Shown here: piece after piece, positions 31,572-41,600 of the stretch
Layout of the letters: the number at the start of each line of letters is the position of its first letter
Numbering within the stretch: the stretch's first letter is position 1
NCBI GenBank assembly: GCA_001769125.1
Contig: MEOG01000100.1
Location: 62,001 to 126,000, forward strand
From: Bacteroidetes bacterium GWF2_35_48
GTDB lineage: Bacteria; Bacteroidota; Bacteroidia; Bacteroidales; GWF2-35-48
DNA length: 64,000 nucleotides
Direction: 5' to 3'
Translations under genes and position numbers: made by a program
Notes under the pieces: generated by a model
What the model was told of the DNA's origin: nothing
The model's input: the letters and a program-made list of their open reading frames with translations, nothing else
Databases searched by the model: none

Positions 31572-34500
31572 TTATACTCCCGGAAAACGTAATCCTATCA
31601 CAAGAATATCGTCAAGTTGTTTGCGAGATCCTTTCCACTCTTCAATGGTTTTATCAAGAAGAACGTGTTGGTCACACATAGGTAAATTTTGATTTTCAGA
31701 TAATAATTTTCCAAAACGGTTTACCATAAATTTCTTATTGTCTGCGCCACCGAACTGATCCTGATATCCATCTGAAAACATATAAAGAGTTAACGGTTTA
31801 TCAAGAGGAAAAACATTGTCTGTAAATTCAATATTAGGATTATTCGCAAACATTCCACCAATAGAAAAAATATCTCCCTCAACAGAGCTCAGGGTATTAT
31901 CCCGAACAGCAAAAGCAGCATGACCAGCCAGTGCAAGTGTTGCTGTTTTTTTCACTGTGTCAACACAACAAATTGAAATATCCATACCGTCATCCTGCGA
32001 ATCTTCGCCTTCTTTACCCTGTGTAAGAGAGAAAGAAATACCCTTATTTAACTCAAGTAAAATAGCAGAAGGTACATCCACTTTTTTATTTACGACAATT
32101 TCATTCAGCAATGTATTTCCAATCATACTCATAAAAGCGCCCGGCACACCATGACCTGTGCAATCTACAGCCGCAACAAACCATTTATCTCCCAACTGTG
32201 CATACCAGTAGAAGTCTCCAGAAACAATATCTTTTGGTTTAAAGAGGATAAATGAATCCGGCAATGCTGTATAAATGAGGCTTTGTCTTGGCAAAATAGC
32301 TTCCTGTATACGTTTTGCATAATTAATACTATCCATTATCTGGATGTTCTTTGTTTCGAGTTTTTTATTGAATTCCTTCAACTGCTCGCTCTGTGCTTTT
32401 ATTTCTTCATTCTGCTGTTTAATTTCTTCTTCCGCAAGCTTGATTTGTGTAATATTTGAATCAATAGCAACTAATTTAATTACCTTACCACTAGCATCGG
32501 CAATTGGAGTAAGCGTTGTTTGTGTCCATATTTTATTACCGGCAGCATCAAAGGTAAATGTATCATAAGATACGGTAATTTTATTTTCAATACAAGAGAG
32601 GAATAAATCTTTAGCATCTGAACTGTTGCTTGTGTCAATAAAATTGTCGCCTTTTTGCTGAATGAGCTGTTCGAGGGTAATACCAAAAAGCCGTTCAAAG
32701 CCTGCATTTACCCACTCAAAACGACCTTCTCCATCCATTATAATAACAGCATTGCTTGTTTCACGGGCAACAATGGAGAGTTTTTCCAATTCAATATTGA
32801 TTTCTTCAAGCTGGTCTCTTTGAGCGGTAATTTCTTCTTTCTGCTGCCTGATTTCTTCGTTTTGCTGCGCAAGTAATTTATTACTTTTCTTAATTTGTTT
32901 GTATTGCCTGAAAAGTAAAAATGAAAATATAATCACAATCAGAAACCCTAATACAAATGCAAATATCAGAATGCGTTGCTTTTGATTCACTTCTTCCTGT
33001 CGTTGAATTTCTACATCTCGCAGCTCAATTTCTTTCAAATTCTGTTCGTCTTTTAGCATTGAAAGCATTGTTTGTGCCGTAAGTTTTGCCTTCAATTTCT
33101 CAATCTGAAGATCATTTTCTACCTTGGCTTGAATTTCCGACAACTGTCCTTCATCGTCTTCAATAAATTTTGCATCTACATATAATTTATAATGTTCATA
33201 CGCTTTCTGAAAATCTTTTTTATCATAATAAATAGCAGACATGGATTTATAGTTTTTCCCAAGCGCTTCCTGATATTTTATTTGTTTAGCAAGCTCAACA
33301 CTTTTGTTGAAATTTTCAAGGGCTTTTTCATATTTTTTCTGATCTTTAAAAATATTCCCTAGGTTGTACAATGCGCTAATCTGCCCTTTTTCATCAGAAA
33401 CAGCTTTAGCCGTTTTTAATGTATTGTTGTAATAATCTTCTGCCTTGACAAAATCATTCATTTTATAATAATTGTTCCCAAGGTTGTTATAGGTTTTAAA
33501 CAAACCCGTTTTATCATTCAACTCCTCAAAAATTTTCTGCGCTTTTTCGTGACTCTGTATAGATTTTTTATAATCTCCTTTTTTATGATAAGCAACCCCA
33601 AGGTTATTATAATTCGTTGCCTGCCCTTTTATATCTTTTGAACCAATATCAATTTTTAAAGACTTTTCGTAATTTTCGATGGCTTTCTGCGCATCTTGTT
33701 TTGCGAGGTAAATATCTCCGATATTGCTTAAAGCGTCTGACTGCCCCTTCTGATCTCCCATATCATTTTTAAGGTCGACCAGTTTTTCATAAGCCTTGAG
33801 CGCATCATCTGTTCTGTATGTATAATTATAAAGATTGGCCATATTTCCGAGGATATTGGCGGTTTCATCTTTTTGATTCAGTTCCTCTGTAATTTTTAGG
33901 GCTTTTTCATAACAGTCAAGGGTATTTTCGTAATTTCCCATTTCCATGTGAACCTTTGCCTCTTTGCTTAAAATTTTTGCAACATTTTTTTTATCTCCAA
34001 GCTCTTCGGTTACTTTGACAGCCTGAGAATAATATTTAACGGCCTCATCGTTTGTTTTGTTTGAGCGGTATAAGTTACCGATACTATCTAAAATAGCAGC
34101 AATAGATCTGCGATTATTATCTTTTTCAAAAACACGAAGTTCTTTTTTATAAGATTCTATTTTGAGAATATTTTCTTTTTCTTGAGTGGGGCTAGGCTTT
34201 TCAATATCTTCCCCATCGCCGGCTAAATCAGAGCCTCCATTTTGAACATTTTCGATAGATTGAAGTTTTGCAATTGCGGCGGAATCATTTTCTTTATAAA
34301 GTAAAGCAATTTCCACAGATTTTTTTGCAGCATTGTATTTTTTTGCTGCTAAATCTTTCTCTGCTTTGTCCATTGCTTTCTTATAACCCTGTTCAGGCGA
34401 ATCTTTAATTTTATTTTTTACGCCAGCAATTTTTTCCGCAGCAGTAGGATCTTTCGGAAGAATTTTTTTTGCTTCAGAATACAATAACCATGCTTCTTCG

Positions 34501-35102
34501 TATTGTTTTTTTGCTAAAAGCTTGTCACCTTCTTTTATTTTTTTACTAACATCTGCTTTTTTTAATTCTGTAACTTTTCCTTTTACCTCGTCAATTTTTG
34601 CTGCCATTGTTTTTGAGTAGGTCTCGTCAATTTTAAAGTCGTCTTTTTTATCAACCCATTCGACGCTTATAACGGGCTCGTTCAATGCAACAGCATCTAT
34701 TCCTGCATGAGATTCAAGCATATTTATTACAGGCTTCACAGACCACCAAGAGTCGCCTTTGAGTTTTTTCTCGGGAATATGTGAATTTACTTTTATTTTT
34801 TGAGAAATATAGCCAGATTTAGATATTTCAATAATATAATTTTTCTGAAAGTCGAGGTCAAAACTAAATTTTCCATCGGTTGCCGTTACCAGAGATTTTA
34901 TTTTATTGTTATCTGAATAAAGCGTGGCTGTAACATCTTTAAATTTCTGCCCATCTTTATTCACAATTCCTATAATCCGAAGCGTTACATCCACTTTCTG
35001 GTCTGCTTCTTTTTGGGCAAAAGTCGTGTTATTAAAAAGTGAAAAGATTAAAACTGCTGCAATTACACTCTTTGTAATAAATTGGTTTAAGATATGTTTC
35101 AT
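31572..35102 (-). CDS. TPR-PAS-SpoIIE phosphatase sensor, long form
   Basis: A 1176-residue sensor with a signal peptide (1-~29) and a carboxypeptidase-regulatory-like beta domain (~38-110). A helical region (~165-280) and about nine TPRs (~315-660) follow. Next come a transmembrane helix (ILIFAFVLGFLIVIIFSFLLF, ~728-748 region) and coiled coil (QQNEEIRQQKEEITAQ). A PAS domain (NAVIIMDGEGRFEWVNAGFERLFG) and a C-terminal PP2C/SpoIIE phosphatase complete it. Phosphatase metal motifs are SGDFYW, VDCTGHGVPGAFMS, DDGMDIS, MFSDGYQDQFGG and DDILVIG. It would read a periplasmic or membrane signal and dephosphorylate a cytosolic Ser/Thr-phosphorylated partner. A SiaC-like protein encoded divergently next door is the obvious candidate. 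A shorter paralog lies at 35.7 kb. Confidence 0.93.
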   Translation of the reverse strand: MKHILNQFITKSVIAAVLIFSLFNNTTFAQKEADQKVDVTLRIIGIVNKDGQKFKDVTATLYSDNNKIKSLVTATDGKFSFDLDFQKNYIIEISKSGYISQKIKVNSHIPEKKLKGDSWWSVKPVINMLESHAGIDAVALNEPVISVEWVDKKDDFKIDETYSKTMAAKIDEVKGKVTELKKADVSKKIKEGDKLLAKKQYEEAWLLYSEAKKILPKDPTAAEKIAGVKNKIKDSPEQGYKKAMDKAEKDLAAKKYNAAKKSVEIALLYKENDSAAIAKLQSIENVQNGGSDLAGDGEDIEKPSPTQEKENILKIESYKKELRVFEKDNNRRSIAAILDSIGNLYRSNKTNDEAVKYYSQAVKVTEELGDKKNVAKILSKEAKVHMEMGNYENTLDCYEKALKITEELNQKDETANILGNMANLYNYTYRTDDALKAYEKLVDLKNDMGDQKGQSDALSNIGDIYLAKQDAQKAIENYEKSLKIDIGSKDIKGQATNYNNLGVAYHKKGDYKKSIQSHEKAQKIFEELNDKTGLFKTYNNLGNNYYKMNDFVKAEDYYNNTLKTAKAVSDEKGQISALYNLGNIFKDQKKYEKALENFNKSVELAKQIKYQEALGKNYKSMSAIYYDKKDFQKAYEHYKLYVDAKFIEDDEGQLSEIQAKVENDLQIEKLKAKLTAQTMLSMLKDEQNLKEIELRDVEIQRQEEVNQKQRILIFAFVLGFLIVIIFSFLLFRQYKQIKKSNKLLAQQNEEIRQQKEEITAQRDQLEEINIELEKLSIVARETSNAVIIMDGEGRFEWVNAGFERLFGITLEQLIQQKGDNFIDTSNSSDAKDLFLSCIENKITVSYDTFTFDAAGNKIWTQTTLTPIADASGKVIKLVAIDSNITQIKLAEEEIKQQNEEIKAQSEQLKEFNKKLETKNIQIMDSINYAKRIQEAILPRQSLIYTALPDSFILFKPKDIVSGDFYWYAQLGDKWFVAAVDCTGHGVPGAFMSMIGNTLLNEIVVNKKVDVPSAILLELNKGISFSLTQGKEGEDSQDDGMDISICCVDTVKKTATLALAGHAAFAVRDNTLSSVEGDIFSIGGMFANNPNIEFTDNVFPLDKPLTLYMFSDGYQDQFGGADNKKFMVNRFGKLLSENQNLPMCDQHVLLDKTIEEWKGSRKQLDDILVIGLRFPGV

Positions 35103-35315
35103 TGTTGTATGATGAAATTAAATTTAATAAACCTGTAAATATAATGTTTTAGGCAAATAAACATCAAAAATCATCAACAAATTTTATTAACTTTTTTATT
35201 AAAATGAAGATATTATGAATTTATTTTAGCAAAAAATTTTCACAATTAAAAGATATTGTTTTATTTTGTGAAATTCATTAAGGATGAAATTCGGTAAGAG
35301 AAATTAATTTTATTT

Positions 35316-35687
35316 ATGGAACCACTCTATTTAGAAGCTACGAAAGATACCCCTGAAGTGGTCCTTGACCCTGGTAAGAATATTTTCAGGATTTCACAAA
35401 GGTCATTGCCTGAAAATGCGAATAAATTTTATCAACCTATTATAGAATGGATTAGCTTTTTTTCTGATGCTCCACAAGGAGATATTTATTTTGACTTCAT
35501 GCTTGATTATATAAATACGAGCTCTTCAAAACAAATTACCAAAATACTGCTCCTTCTTGAATATATGGCAAACAAAGTAAAAATTACTATTCGCTGGCAC
35601 TACAGAAGAGATGATAAAGACATGCTTCTTACCGGAGAAAGATTTGCCAAGTTAATTAAAGTTAATTTTGAGTTTTTCGAAATGTAA
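35316..35687 (+). CDS. SiaC-like (DUF1987) regulatory phosphoprotein
   Basis: A 123-residue cytosolic protein of the DUF1987 family, whose member SiaC in Pseudomonas is phosphorylated by SiaB and dephosphorylated by the PP2C phosphatase SiaA. Visible motifs are PEVVLDPGKNIFRISQRSLPEN (as VVLDPG and ISGRS-like ISQRS), FYQPIIEWI, FDFMLDYINTSSSKQITKI and WHYRRDDKDML. The Thr of NTSS (~68) matches the SiaC phosphorylation region. The gene is the only plus-strand gene between two minus-strand SpoIIE phosphatases, so a partner-switch module is likely. No SiaB-type kinase is recognised in the window. The downstream target, a cyclase in Pseudomonas, is unknown here. Confidence 0.87.
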   Translation: MEPLYLEATKDTPEVVLDPGKNIFRISQRSLPENANKFYQPIIEWISFFSDAPQGDIYFDFMLDYINTSSSKQITKILLLLEYMANKVKITIRWHYRRDDKDMLLTGERFAKLIKVNFEFFEM

Positions 35688-35727
35688 TTTTAATCCCACT
35701 CCGAAAATCTTGTTTTTCGCCACAAAA

Positions 35728-38220
35728 TCACAATCTGATTCCTGCAACCAGAATATCATCTACCTGCTGTTCTTCTTTTTTCCAGACATCTAAAGCCTCC
35801 TGCAATTTTTGAGGTATTTCCGCCATAGGCATCGTTCTGTTTTCAAATAACAAGGACTGAAAGCGATCTGATGAAAATTTTCGTAACTCAGGCCCACCGA
35901 ACTGATCTTTGAAACCGTCTGAAAACATAAACAATACAGAACCGGGAGTATATGTGTATTTTGCACTTGTAAACGCCTTGTCTAGTCTTTGTGTAAGCAT
36001 TTCTCCGATAGAATAAATATCTCCTTCAATTTCTTTACATTCTTCACCATATATCATATAGGCAGAATGATTTGCCAGAGAAATCTCAATCTCGTGTTTT
36101 TCTCTATCAATACAGCAAACCGTAATATCCATGCCATCTTCCTGATGTGTGACGATGTCGCTGCCCTTATTAAGCCCTTGAATAACCTTACTGTTCAATT
36201 CATTCATAATATCGGCAGGCGAAGAAATTTTCATTTCATAAATTATTGCATTCAGCAAAGTATTTCCTATCATGCTCATAAATCCACCCGGAACGCCATG
36301 CCCCGTACAGTCTGCTATTGCAACATAAATTTTACCCTGCAATTCTCCAACCCAATAAAAATCACCGCTAACAATATCGCGCGGTTTGTAAAACAAAAAG
36401 TAGTCTGAAAATTTCGATGATATATATTTTGCTGAAGGAAGAATTGCCTCCTGAATTGTTTTTGCATAGTTGATACTGTCTGTTATCAATAGATTTTTCT
36501 CTTCAAGTTCGTTGTTCTTTGCGCGGATTTCTTCTTCTGCTTTTTTAATCTCTGTTATATCTGTATCTATTGCAACAATTTTAACAACCTCGTTGGTTTC
36601 ATTTAAAACAGGAGTTAAAGATGTCTGTGTCCAGATTTTAATTCCCTGACTGGTTTTAGTCGGGGTTTCATAAGAAACTGTTTTTTTATCACCCACACAA
36701 AGATTTAAAATATCTGCAATATCTTTCCTGCCGCTAAAAGCCCTGAGATTTCCCAAATTATTCTGCCGCATTGTTTCTAAATCATATCCGTAGAGCCTTG
36801 TGAAGCTATCATTTGTCCATTCAAAATCAGCATTTGCACCCATAATCATTACCACATTTGTTGTTTTACTGGCCACTATAGATAATTTTGCAAGTTCTAC
36901 TGCTTGAATTTCTATCTGATGTTTCTGCTTTTTTATTTCTTCATTTTGTGCGAATAGCTGATTATATGCCTTTTTCTTCAATGAAAATTGTTTCCACAGC
37001 AACAGAGAAAAAATTATCACAATAATAAGAACAGCAATAGCAAAATAAATAAATTGCTGCTGCCGCTTTACCTGCTCTTGCTCTTGAATAAGCTCTGCCT
37101 CTGTTTTTTTCTTTTCCTGATGGAGGGTGGTAATTTTTTCTTTATCAACTTTTGATTCTGCTTCTTTAATGGAAATAATTTCTTCTTTTTGTCCTATTAA
37201 TTGTTCCTTTTCTTTTAATGCATATTCTTTATTAATATTTTCTTTTTGGAATTGGTCGGCAATATTTTCAATATTTTTAATTTTTTCGAGATCCTGTTGT
37301 TTCATGTTTTTTTCGAGGTCTGTAACAGCGCCGGTTTTTTTATCTTTATTAGTAGTTACTGCTTCAATATCTTTATTAAGTTCCTTAACAAGATTATTGA
37401 GGCCACTGTTTTTTGCAGTAGTAAGCCCTTTATTCAGATTATCGAGCGCAGAATTAAAATCGCCATATCCCTGATAGTAATAACCAAGACTTTGATAACA
37501 TATTACAATTCCCTCTTTATTATTAATTCCTTCATGTACCGATAGTGCTTTTTTTGTCCACTCTATAGCTTTTAACCAATTTTTTTTGCAGGAAAATGCA
37601 AGCCCTATATTTTCGTAAGAATTCGCCATGGCATTTTTATCATTCAATGCCTCTGCGGCTTTTTGCGCTTTCGTATAACTTTCCATTGCCTTATCGCAAT
37701 CGCCTTTTCCCCTGTAACTTTCTCCCAAAAAATTCGCTGTTGAAGCATATTCGCTTGTATTAACATTACCAAGAATATCAAGCAACCGGGAATAAGCTTT
37801 AATTGCTTTATCATATTTTCCGGCGCGGTAATTACAATATCCGGTATTTGTAAGTATTACGTTTAACCCATTTTTGCTGCCTGTTTCATCTGCAATCTGA
37901 AGCGCATTGCCAAAATAATCGGCTGCTTTTGAAAAAGAATTTGATGAAGTAAGAGCAATTCCTCCATATAAATAGCCCGACAATTCATCGTTTTTATTTC
38001 CTGTGCTTTTACCCTGTTCAATTGCTTTATTTGCATATTCGAGACTTTTATTCGGATTTGACTTTCTCAATGTATATGCAAGTTTTGCAAGGATAGCACC
38101 TTTTTCTGCATTGGATGCGCTTTCAAGCTTGGCTTCTAGCTCAGCGGCAGTCTGTGCGAATATCTGTTGTGCAGAAACAAATAAAATAAATATAAATGAA
38201 AGTAATAATGCCTTTCTCAT
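35728..38220 (-). CDS. TPR-PAS-SpoIIE phosphatase sensor, short form
   Basis: An 830-residue paralog of the 31.6-35.1 kb sensor. It has a signal peptide (cleavage after FAQ, ~23) and about six TPRs (~60-290). A coiled coil, a transmembrane helix (FIYFAIAVLIIVIIFSLLLW, ~393-412) and another coiled coil follow. It ends with PAS (NVVMIMGANADFEWTNDSF) and the PP2C/SpoIIE domain, with SGDFYW, ADCTGHGVPGGFMS, EDGMDITVC, MFSDGFKDQFGG and DDILVAGIRL. It lacks the N-terminal beta domain of the longer paralog. The gene ends 40 bp from the siaC-like gene, with which it converges. Probable substrate and logic are as for the paralog; two inputs could feed one SiaC-like output. Confidence 0.93.
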   Translation of the reverse strand: MRKALLLSFIFILFVSAQQIFAQTAAELEAKLESASNAEKGAILAKLAYTLRKSNPNKSLEYANKAIEQGKSTGNKNDELSGYLYGGIALTSSNSFSKAADYFGNALQIADETGSKNGLNVILTNTGYCNYRAGKYDKAIKAYSRLLDILGNVNTSEYASTANFLGESYRGKGDCDKAMESYTKAQKAAEALNDKNAMANSYENIGLAFSCKKNWLKAIEWTKKALSVHEGINNKEGIVICYQSLGYYYQGYGDFNSALDNLNKGLTTAKNSGLNNLVKELNKDIEAVTTNKDKKTGAVTDLEKNMKQQDLEKIKNIENIADQFQKENINKEYALKEKEQLIGQKEEIISIKEAESKVDKEKITTLHQEKKKTEAELIQEQEQVKRQQQFIYFAIAVLIIVIIFSLLLWKQFSLKKKAYNQLFAQNEEIKKQKHQIEIQAVELAKLSIVASKTTNVVMIMGANADFEWTNDSFTRLYGYDLETMRQNNLGNLRAFSGRKDIADILNLCVGDKKTVSYETPTKTSQGIKIWTQTSLTPVLNETNEVVKIVAIDTDITEIKKAEEEIRAKNNELEEKNLLITDSINYAKTIQEAILPSAKYISSKFSDYFLFYKPRDIVSGDFYWVGELQGKIYVAIADCTGHGVPGGFMSMIGNTLLNAIIYEMKISSPADIMNELNSKVIQGLNKGSDIVTHQEDGMDITVCCIDREKHEIEISLANHSAYMIYGEECKEIEGDIYSIGEMLTQRLDKAFTSAKYTYTPGSVLFMFSDGFKDQFGGPELRKFSSDRFQSLLFENRTMPMAEIPQKLQEALDVWKKEEQQVDDILVAGIRL

Positions 38221-38242
38221 AAACGATAATTTTTAATCTTTT

Positions 38243-38250
38243 CAAAAATA
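38243..38250 (-). promoter_or_regulatory. Possible -7 box for the short SpoIIE sensor
   Basis: Minus-strand TATTTTTG fits TAnnTTTG about 23 bp upstream of the start codon. Confidence 0.4.
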
Positions 38251-38453
38251 CAAATATGAAATTGAATTTCCCAAAGTTTAAGATGGATTATTAATTTTAT
38301 ACTTTTTAAAAACCTATTGCTTCTTAAATTGAATCTTCTCCAAAAATGATTTTTTTGCGAATCCGCTAAAAATAATTTGTTGTTTTAATTTTGTTTATCA
38401 ATATTTTATAATTTTAACGTTTTATTTTCTTTTTAAGTATTAAAAGGCAAAGG

Positions 38454-38478
38454 GCACATTTCGACAAGCTCAATGTGC
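38454..38478. repeat. Hairpin with dispersed TTTCGACAAGCTCA motif
   Basis: Arms GCACATT and AATGTGC enclose a TCGACAAGCTC loop. It belongs to the dispersed motif family seen at 12777, 42503 and 44050. The remainder of the 38.22-38.62 kb gap is AT-rich with no gene. Confidence 0.55.
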
Positions 38479-38623
38479 GAAAGGGAAAAGGGAATTAGTA
38501 ATGGCAAAAATTTAACATACAAATATCAGCGTTATTAACAAACCCACTTTTGACTTTGACTTTTTTTAACTTTTGACTTAAAATTTGCATTGAAACAAAA
38601 GAAATTTATTGCATAAAGCGACA

Positions 38624-41600
38624 ATGAACATTCAAGGATTGAGCCTGAAAAAAAAGAACAACATCTATATTCTGTTGATAGGATCTCTATTTCTATTGTT
38701 TCTTGGAATTGTTTTTGACAATAAAACGAATACATCTCTAAAAAGCACTGAAATTAATGTTACCGGGTTTAAAAGGAGTCTATTTAAAAAAGAAGCTGCT
38801 TTAAACACATTTCTTGATTCTTTAGTGAGTCAAACAAAAAACAATTCATCATGGGAAATAATACAGCAAAAGTATCCCGATTTCAGAGACTATTTATATG
38901 ACAAGGGATTTGGTGTATTTATATATGAAAGCGACAGCCTTGTTTTCTGGTCTGATAATACCATTCCTGTTATTCACAAATATTCCGGTTCAACATTTTC
39001 CAATAAAATTGTTTTTCTGCAAAACTCATGGTACAAAGTTTTACATAAAACGCAGACAGAACCTAACAGGATAATTATTGGTCTGATTCTCATCAAACGA
39101 AAATTTCAGTATGAAAATGAATTTTTGAAAAATGAATTTCATGAAGATTTTAAATTATCTCCTTCCATTGATATTAAAATTGACTCTGTCATTAAAAAAA
39201 CAGAAATCAGAGATGCCAGTAACAATTATTTGTTTTCATTGGTTGCCGGACAAGAAAAGGTCATTAGCTCCTCCTTGTTTTTTTCATCTCTGTTATTCTT
39301 AGTTACAGGTTTTTTGTCGCTGCTTATTTTATTTTTAAAAATTCATTCAATACAAGCTAAAAAGAACAAAACGGCTATATTGTGGACAGGAATTTTCGCT
39401 GTAATTTTATTGTTTTTAAGACTGATAATGATAGAATATAAAATTCCGTTTTGCCTATATTCTCTTGATTTATTCGATCCTCAATATTATGCGCAATCTT
39501 ATTTGTTTTCTTCCTTAGGTGATTTCTTTCTTAATGCAGCACTTGTTTTCTTTGTAGTATATCTTCTTTATAAAACACCTTTGCCACTTACTCTTAAAAA
39601 CAAATCAAAATGGATAACAAAGGCATTTTTATTTTCGATGCTTTTGATACTAATTATATTTTTTGTAGTTAATCACAATTTATTTGACAGCCTGATTTTA
39701 AATTCAAGCATCCCTTTTGATGTACACAGAGTTTTCGACCTCAATATTTTCAGCTTTATCGGATTTTTCATCATTGCCTTTCTGTTCGGGGCGTTTATTC
39801 TTTTAACAGATAAAATAATATGTATTTTCAAAGATATTTTCTCCTATAAACAATTCCTCATCTGCTTTTTTATCCTGATTGTTCTTAGCGCACCGGTATT
39901 TTATTTCTTCGGATCATTTATTGCCAAAATTTATCCTGTCAGCTTTTTAATAATTATTGTTGCGGTACTTTCATTTATTCGGTATAAAGATATGCATTAC
40001 AGCTATTTTCTTATACTTCTCCTTGTTTTTCTTGCATCCGTATACATTGTTTTTTTTGTTTCTCTTACCTCCTTTGAAAAAGAAAGAGAAGTACGTAAGG
40101 TTCATGTTGTAAATCTTGCTAACGAACGCGACCTTGTTGCAGAACTTCTACTTCAGGAGATTCATCCGAAAATTACTACCGATAAAGCTGTAAAAAATTA
40201 CCTACATTACCCTTACACGTATCAAAAAGAAATAAAAGATTATTTACAGAAAGAATATTTCAAAGGATTTTGGTCGAAATACAACCTACGCATTTATGTG
40301 TGCAGCACGAGAGACAGTCTTTTTAATATAGAACCCGATTCAAAAATGAGTCACTGTTTTACTTTTTTCGGAGATGTTATTGAAAAATACGGCGTGCCGG
40401 TTCCTAAAACAAATTTTTATTTTTTAGATAATATTAATGGTCGTATCAATTATCTCGGTGTTATTAAATTTAAAATATATGCTACCAGTCAGCGTGTAAC
40501 TCTTTATGTAGAACTGGCATCAAAGCTTATTACGGAAGAGCTCGGATATCCTGAACTTTTATTAGATAAAAAATTATCAAAAAAATCCAATATTCAGGAA
40601 TATTCTTACGCAAAATACCGGAATGCCCAGTTGCTGTCTCAAACCGGAAACTACAGATATAATCTGACGTCAAACATATACACCAATGGTAAAGAAGAGT
40701 TCAAATTCATCAATCTTGATGACGAATACAACCATCTTGTTTACAATGCCGATAAAAACAACACCATTATTCTCAGCAGACCGCAATACAAAATTGTTGA
40801 TGTTTTTACTTCGCTTTCATACATTTTCGTTTTCTTTTTTATTATCACTTCTCTTATTTTGCTAATTACAAATTTTAAAAATGGAATCCGGACGTTTAAC
40901 TTTTCCCTACAGAATAAAGTACAATTATCAATGATAATGCTTTTACTCTTGTCTATGTTTCTAATCGGAAGTGTTATTGTTTTATACAATATCCGACAAT
41001 ATAATGAAAAAAATCAGGAGAATATTCGTGAAAAAATTCAAAGTGTGGTAAAAGAGCTGGAAACAAATATAGGAAGCGAATTTGAATTATCGCCCAAGCA
41101 AAGAAATTATATTAATTCCGTTTTACTCAAACTTTCAGATATTTTTAATGCCGACATCAATCTTTTTGACACAAAGGGAAATCTTATCGGGACATCAAGA
41201 ACAGAAATTTTCGAAAAGGGATTGGTTGGAACCCGTATGAATATGGATGCTTTCAGGCAGTTAATGATCTTTAGAAACGCAGAATATATTCATACGGAAA
41301 GCATAGGAAATCTTCATTTCCAGTCAGCTTATGTCCCTTTTCATAATAACAATGGAAAACTTTTAGCATACCTTAATTTACCATATTTCACGAAGCAAAC
41401 AACATTAAAAAAAGAGTTGCTCTCTTTTGTTGCAACAATAATAAACATATATGTAATTTTAATGCTTCTCTCAATAATCATAACGGTTTTCATTTCAAAT
41501 AAACTAACGCAGCCATTGAGCCTTATTCAGCGAAAACTGAGAGAAACAACCCTTGGAAGAAAAAATGAGCAGATTGAATATAAAGGTAAAGATGAAATCG

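Noticed and set aside
37127-37545. Overlapping plus-strand frames of 99-115 codons within the SpoIIE sensor gene
   Set aside because: They are antisense to a continuous, domain-bearing 830-codon gene and have no family features.
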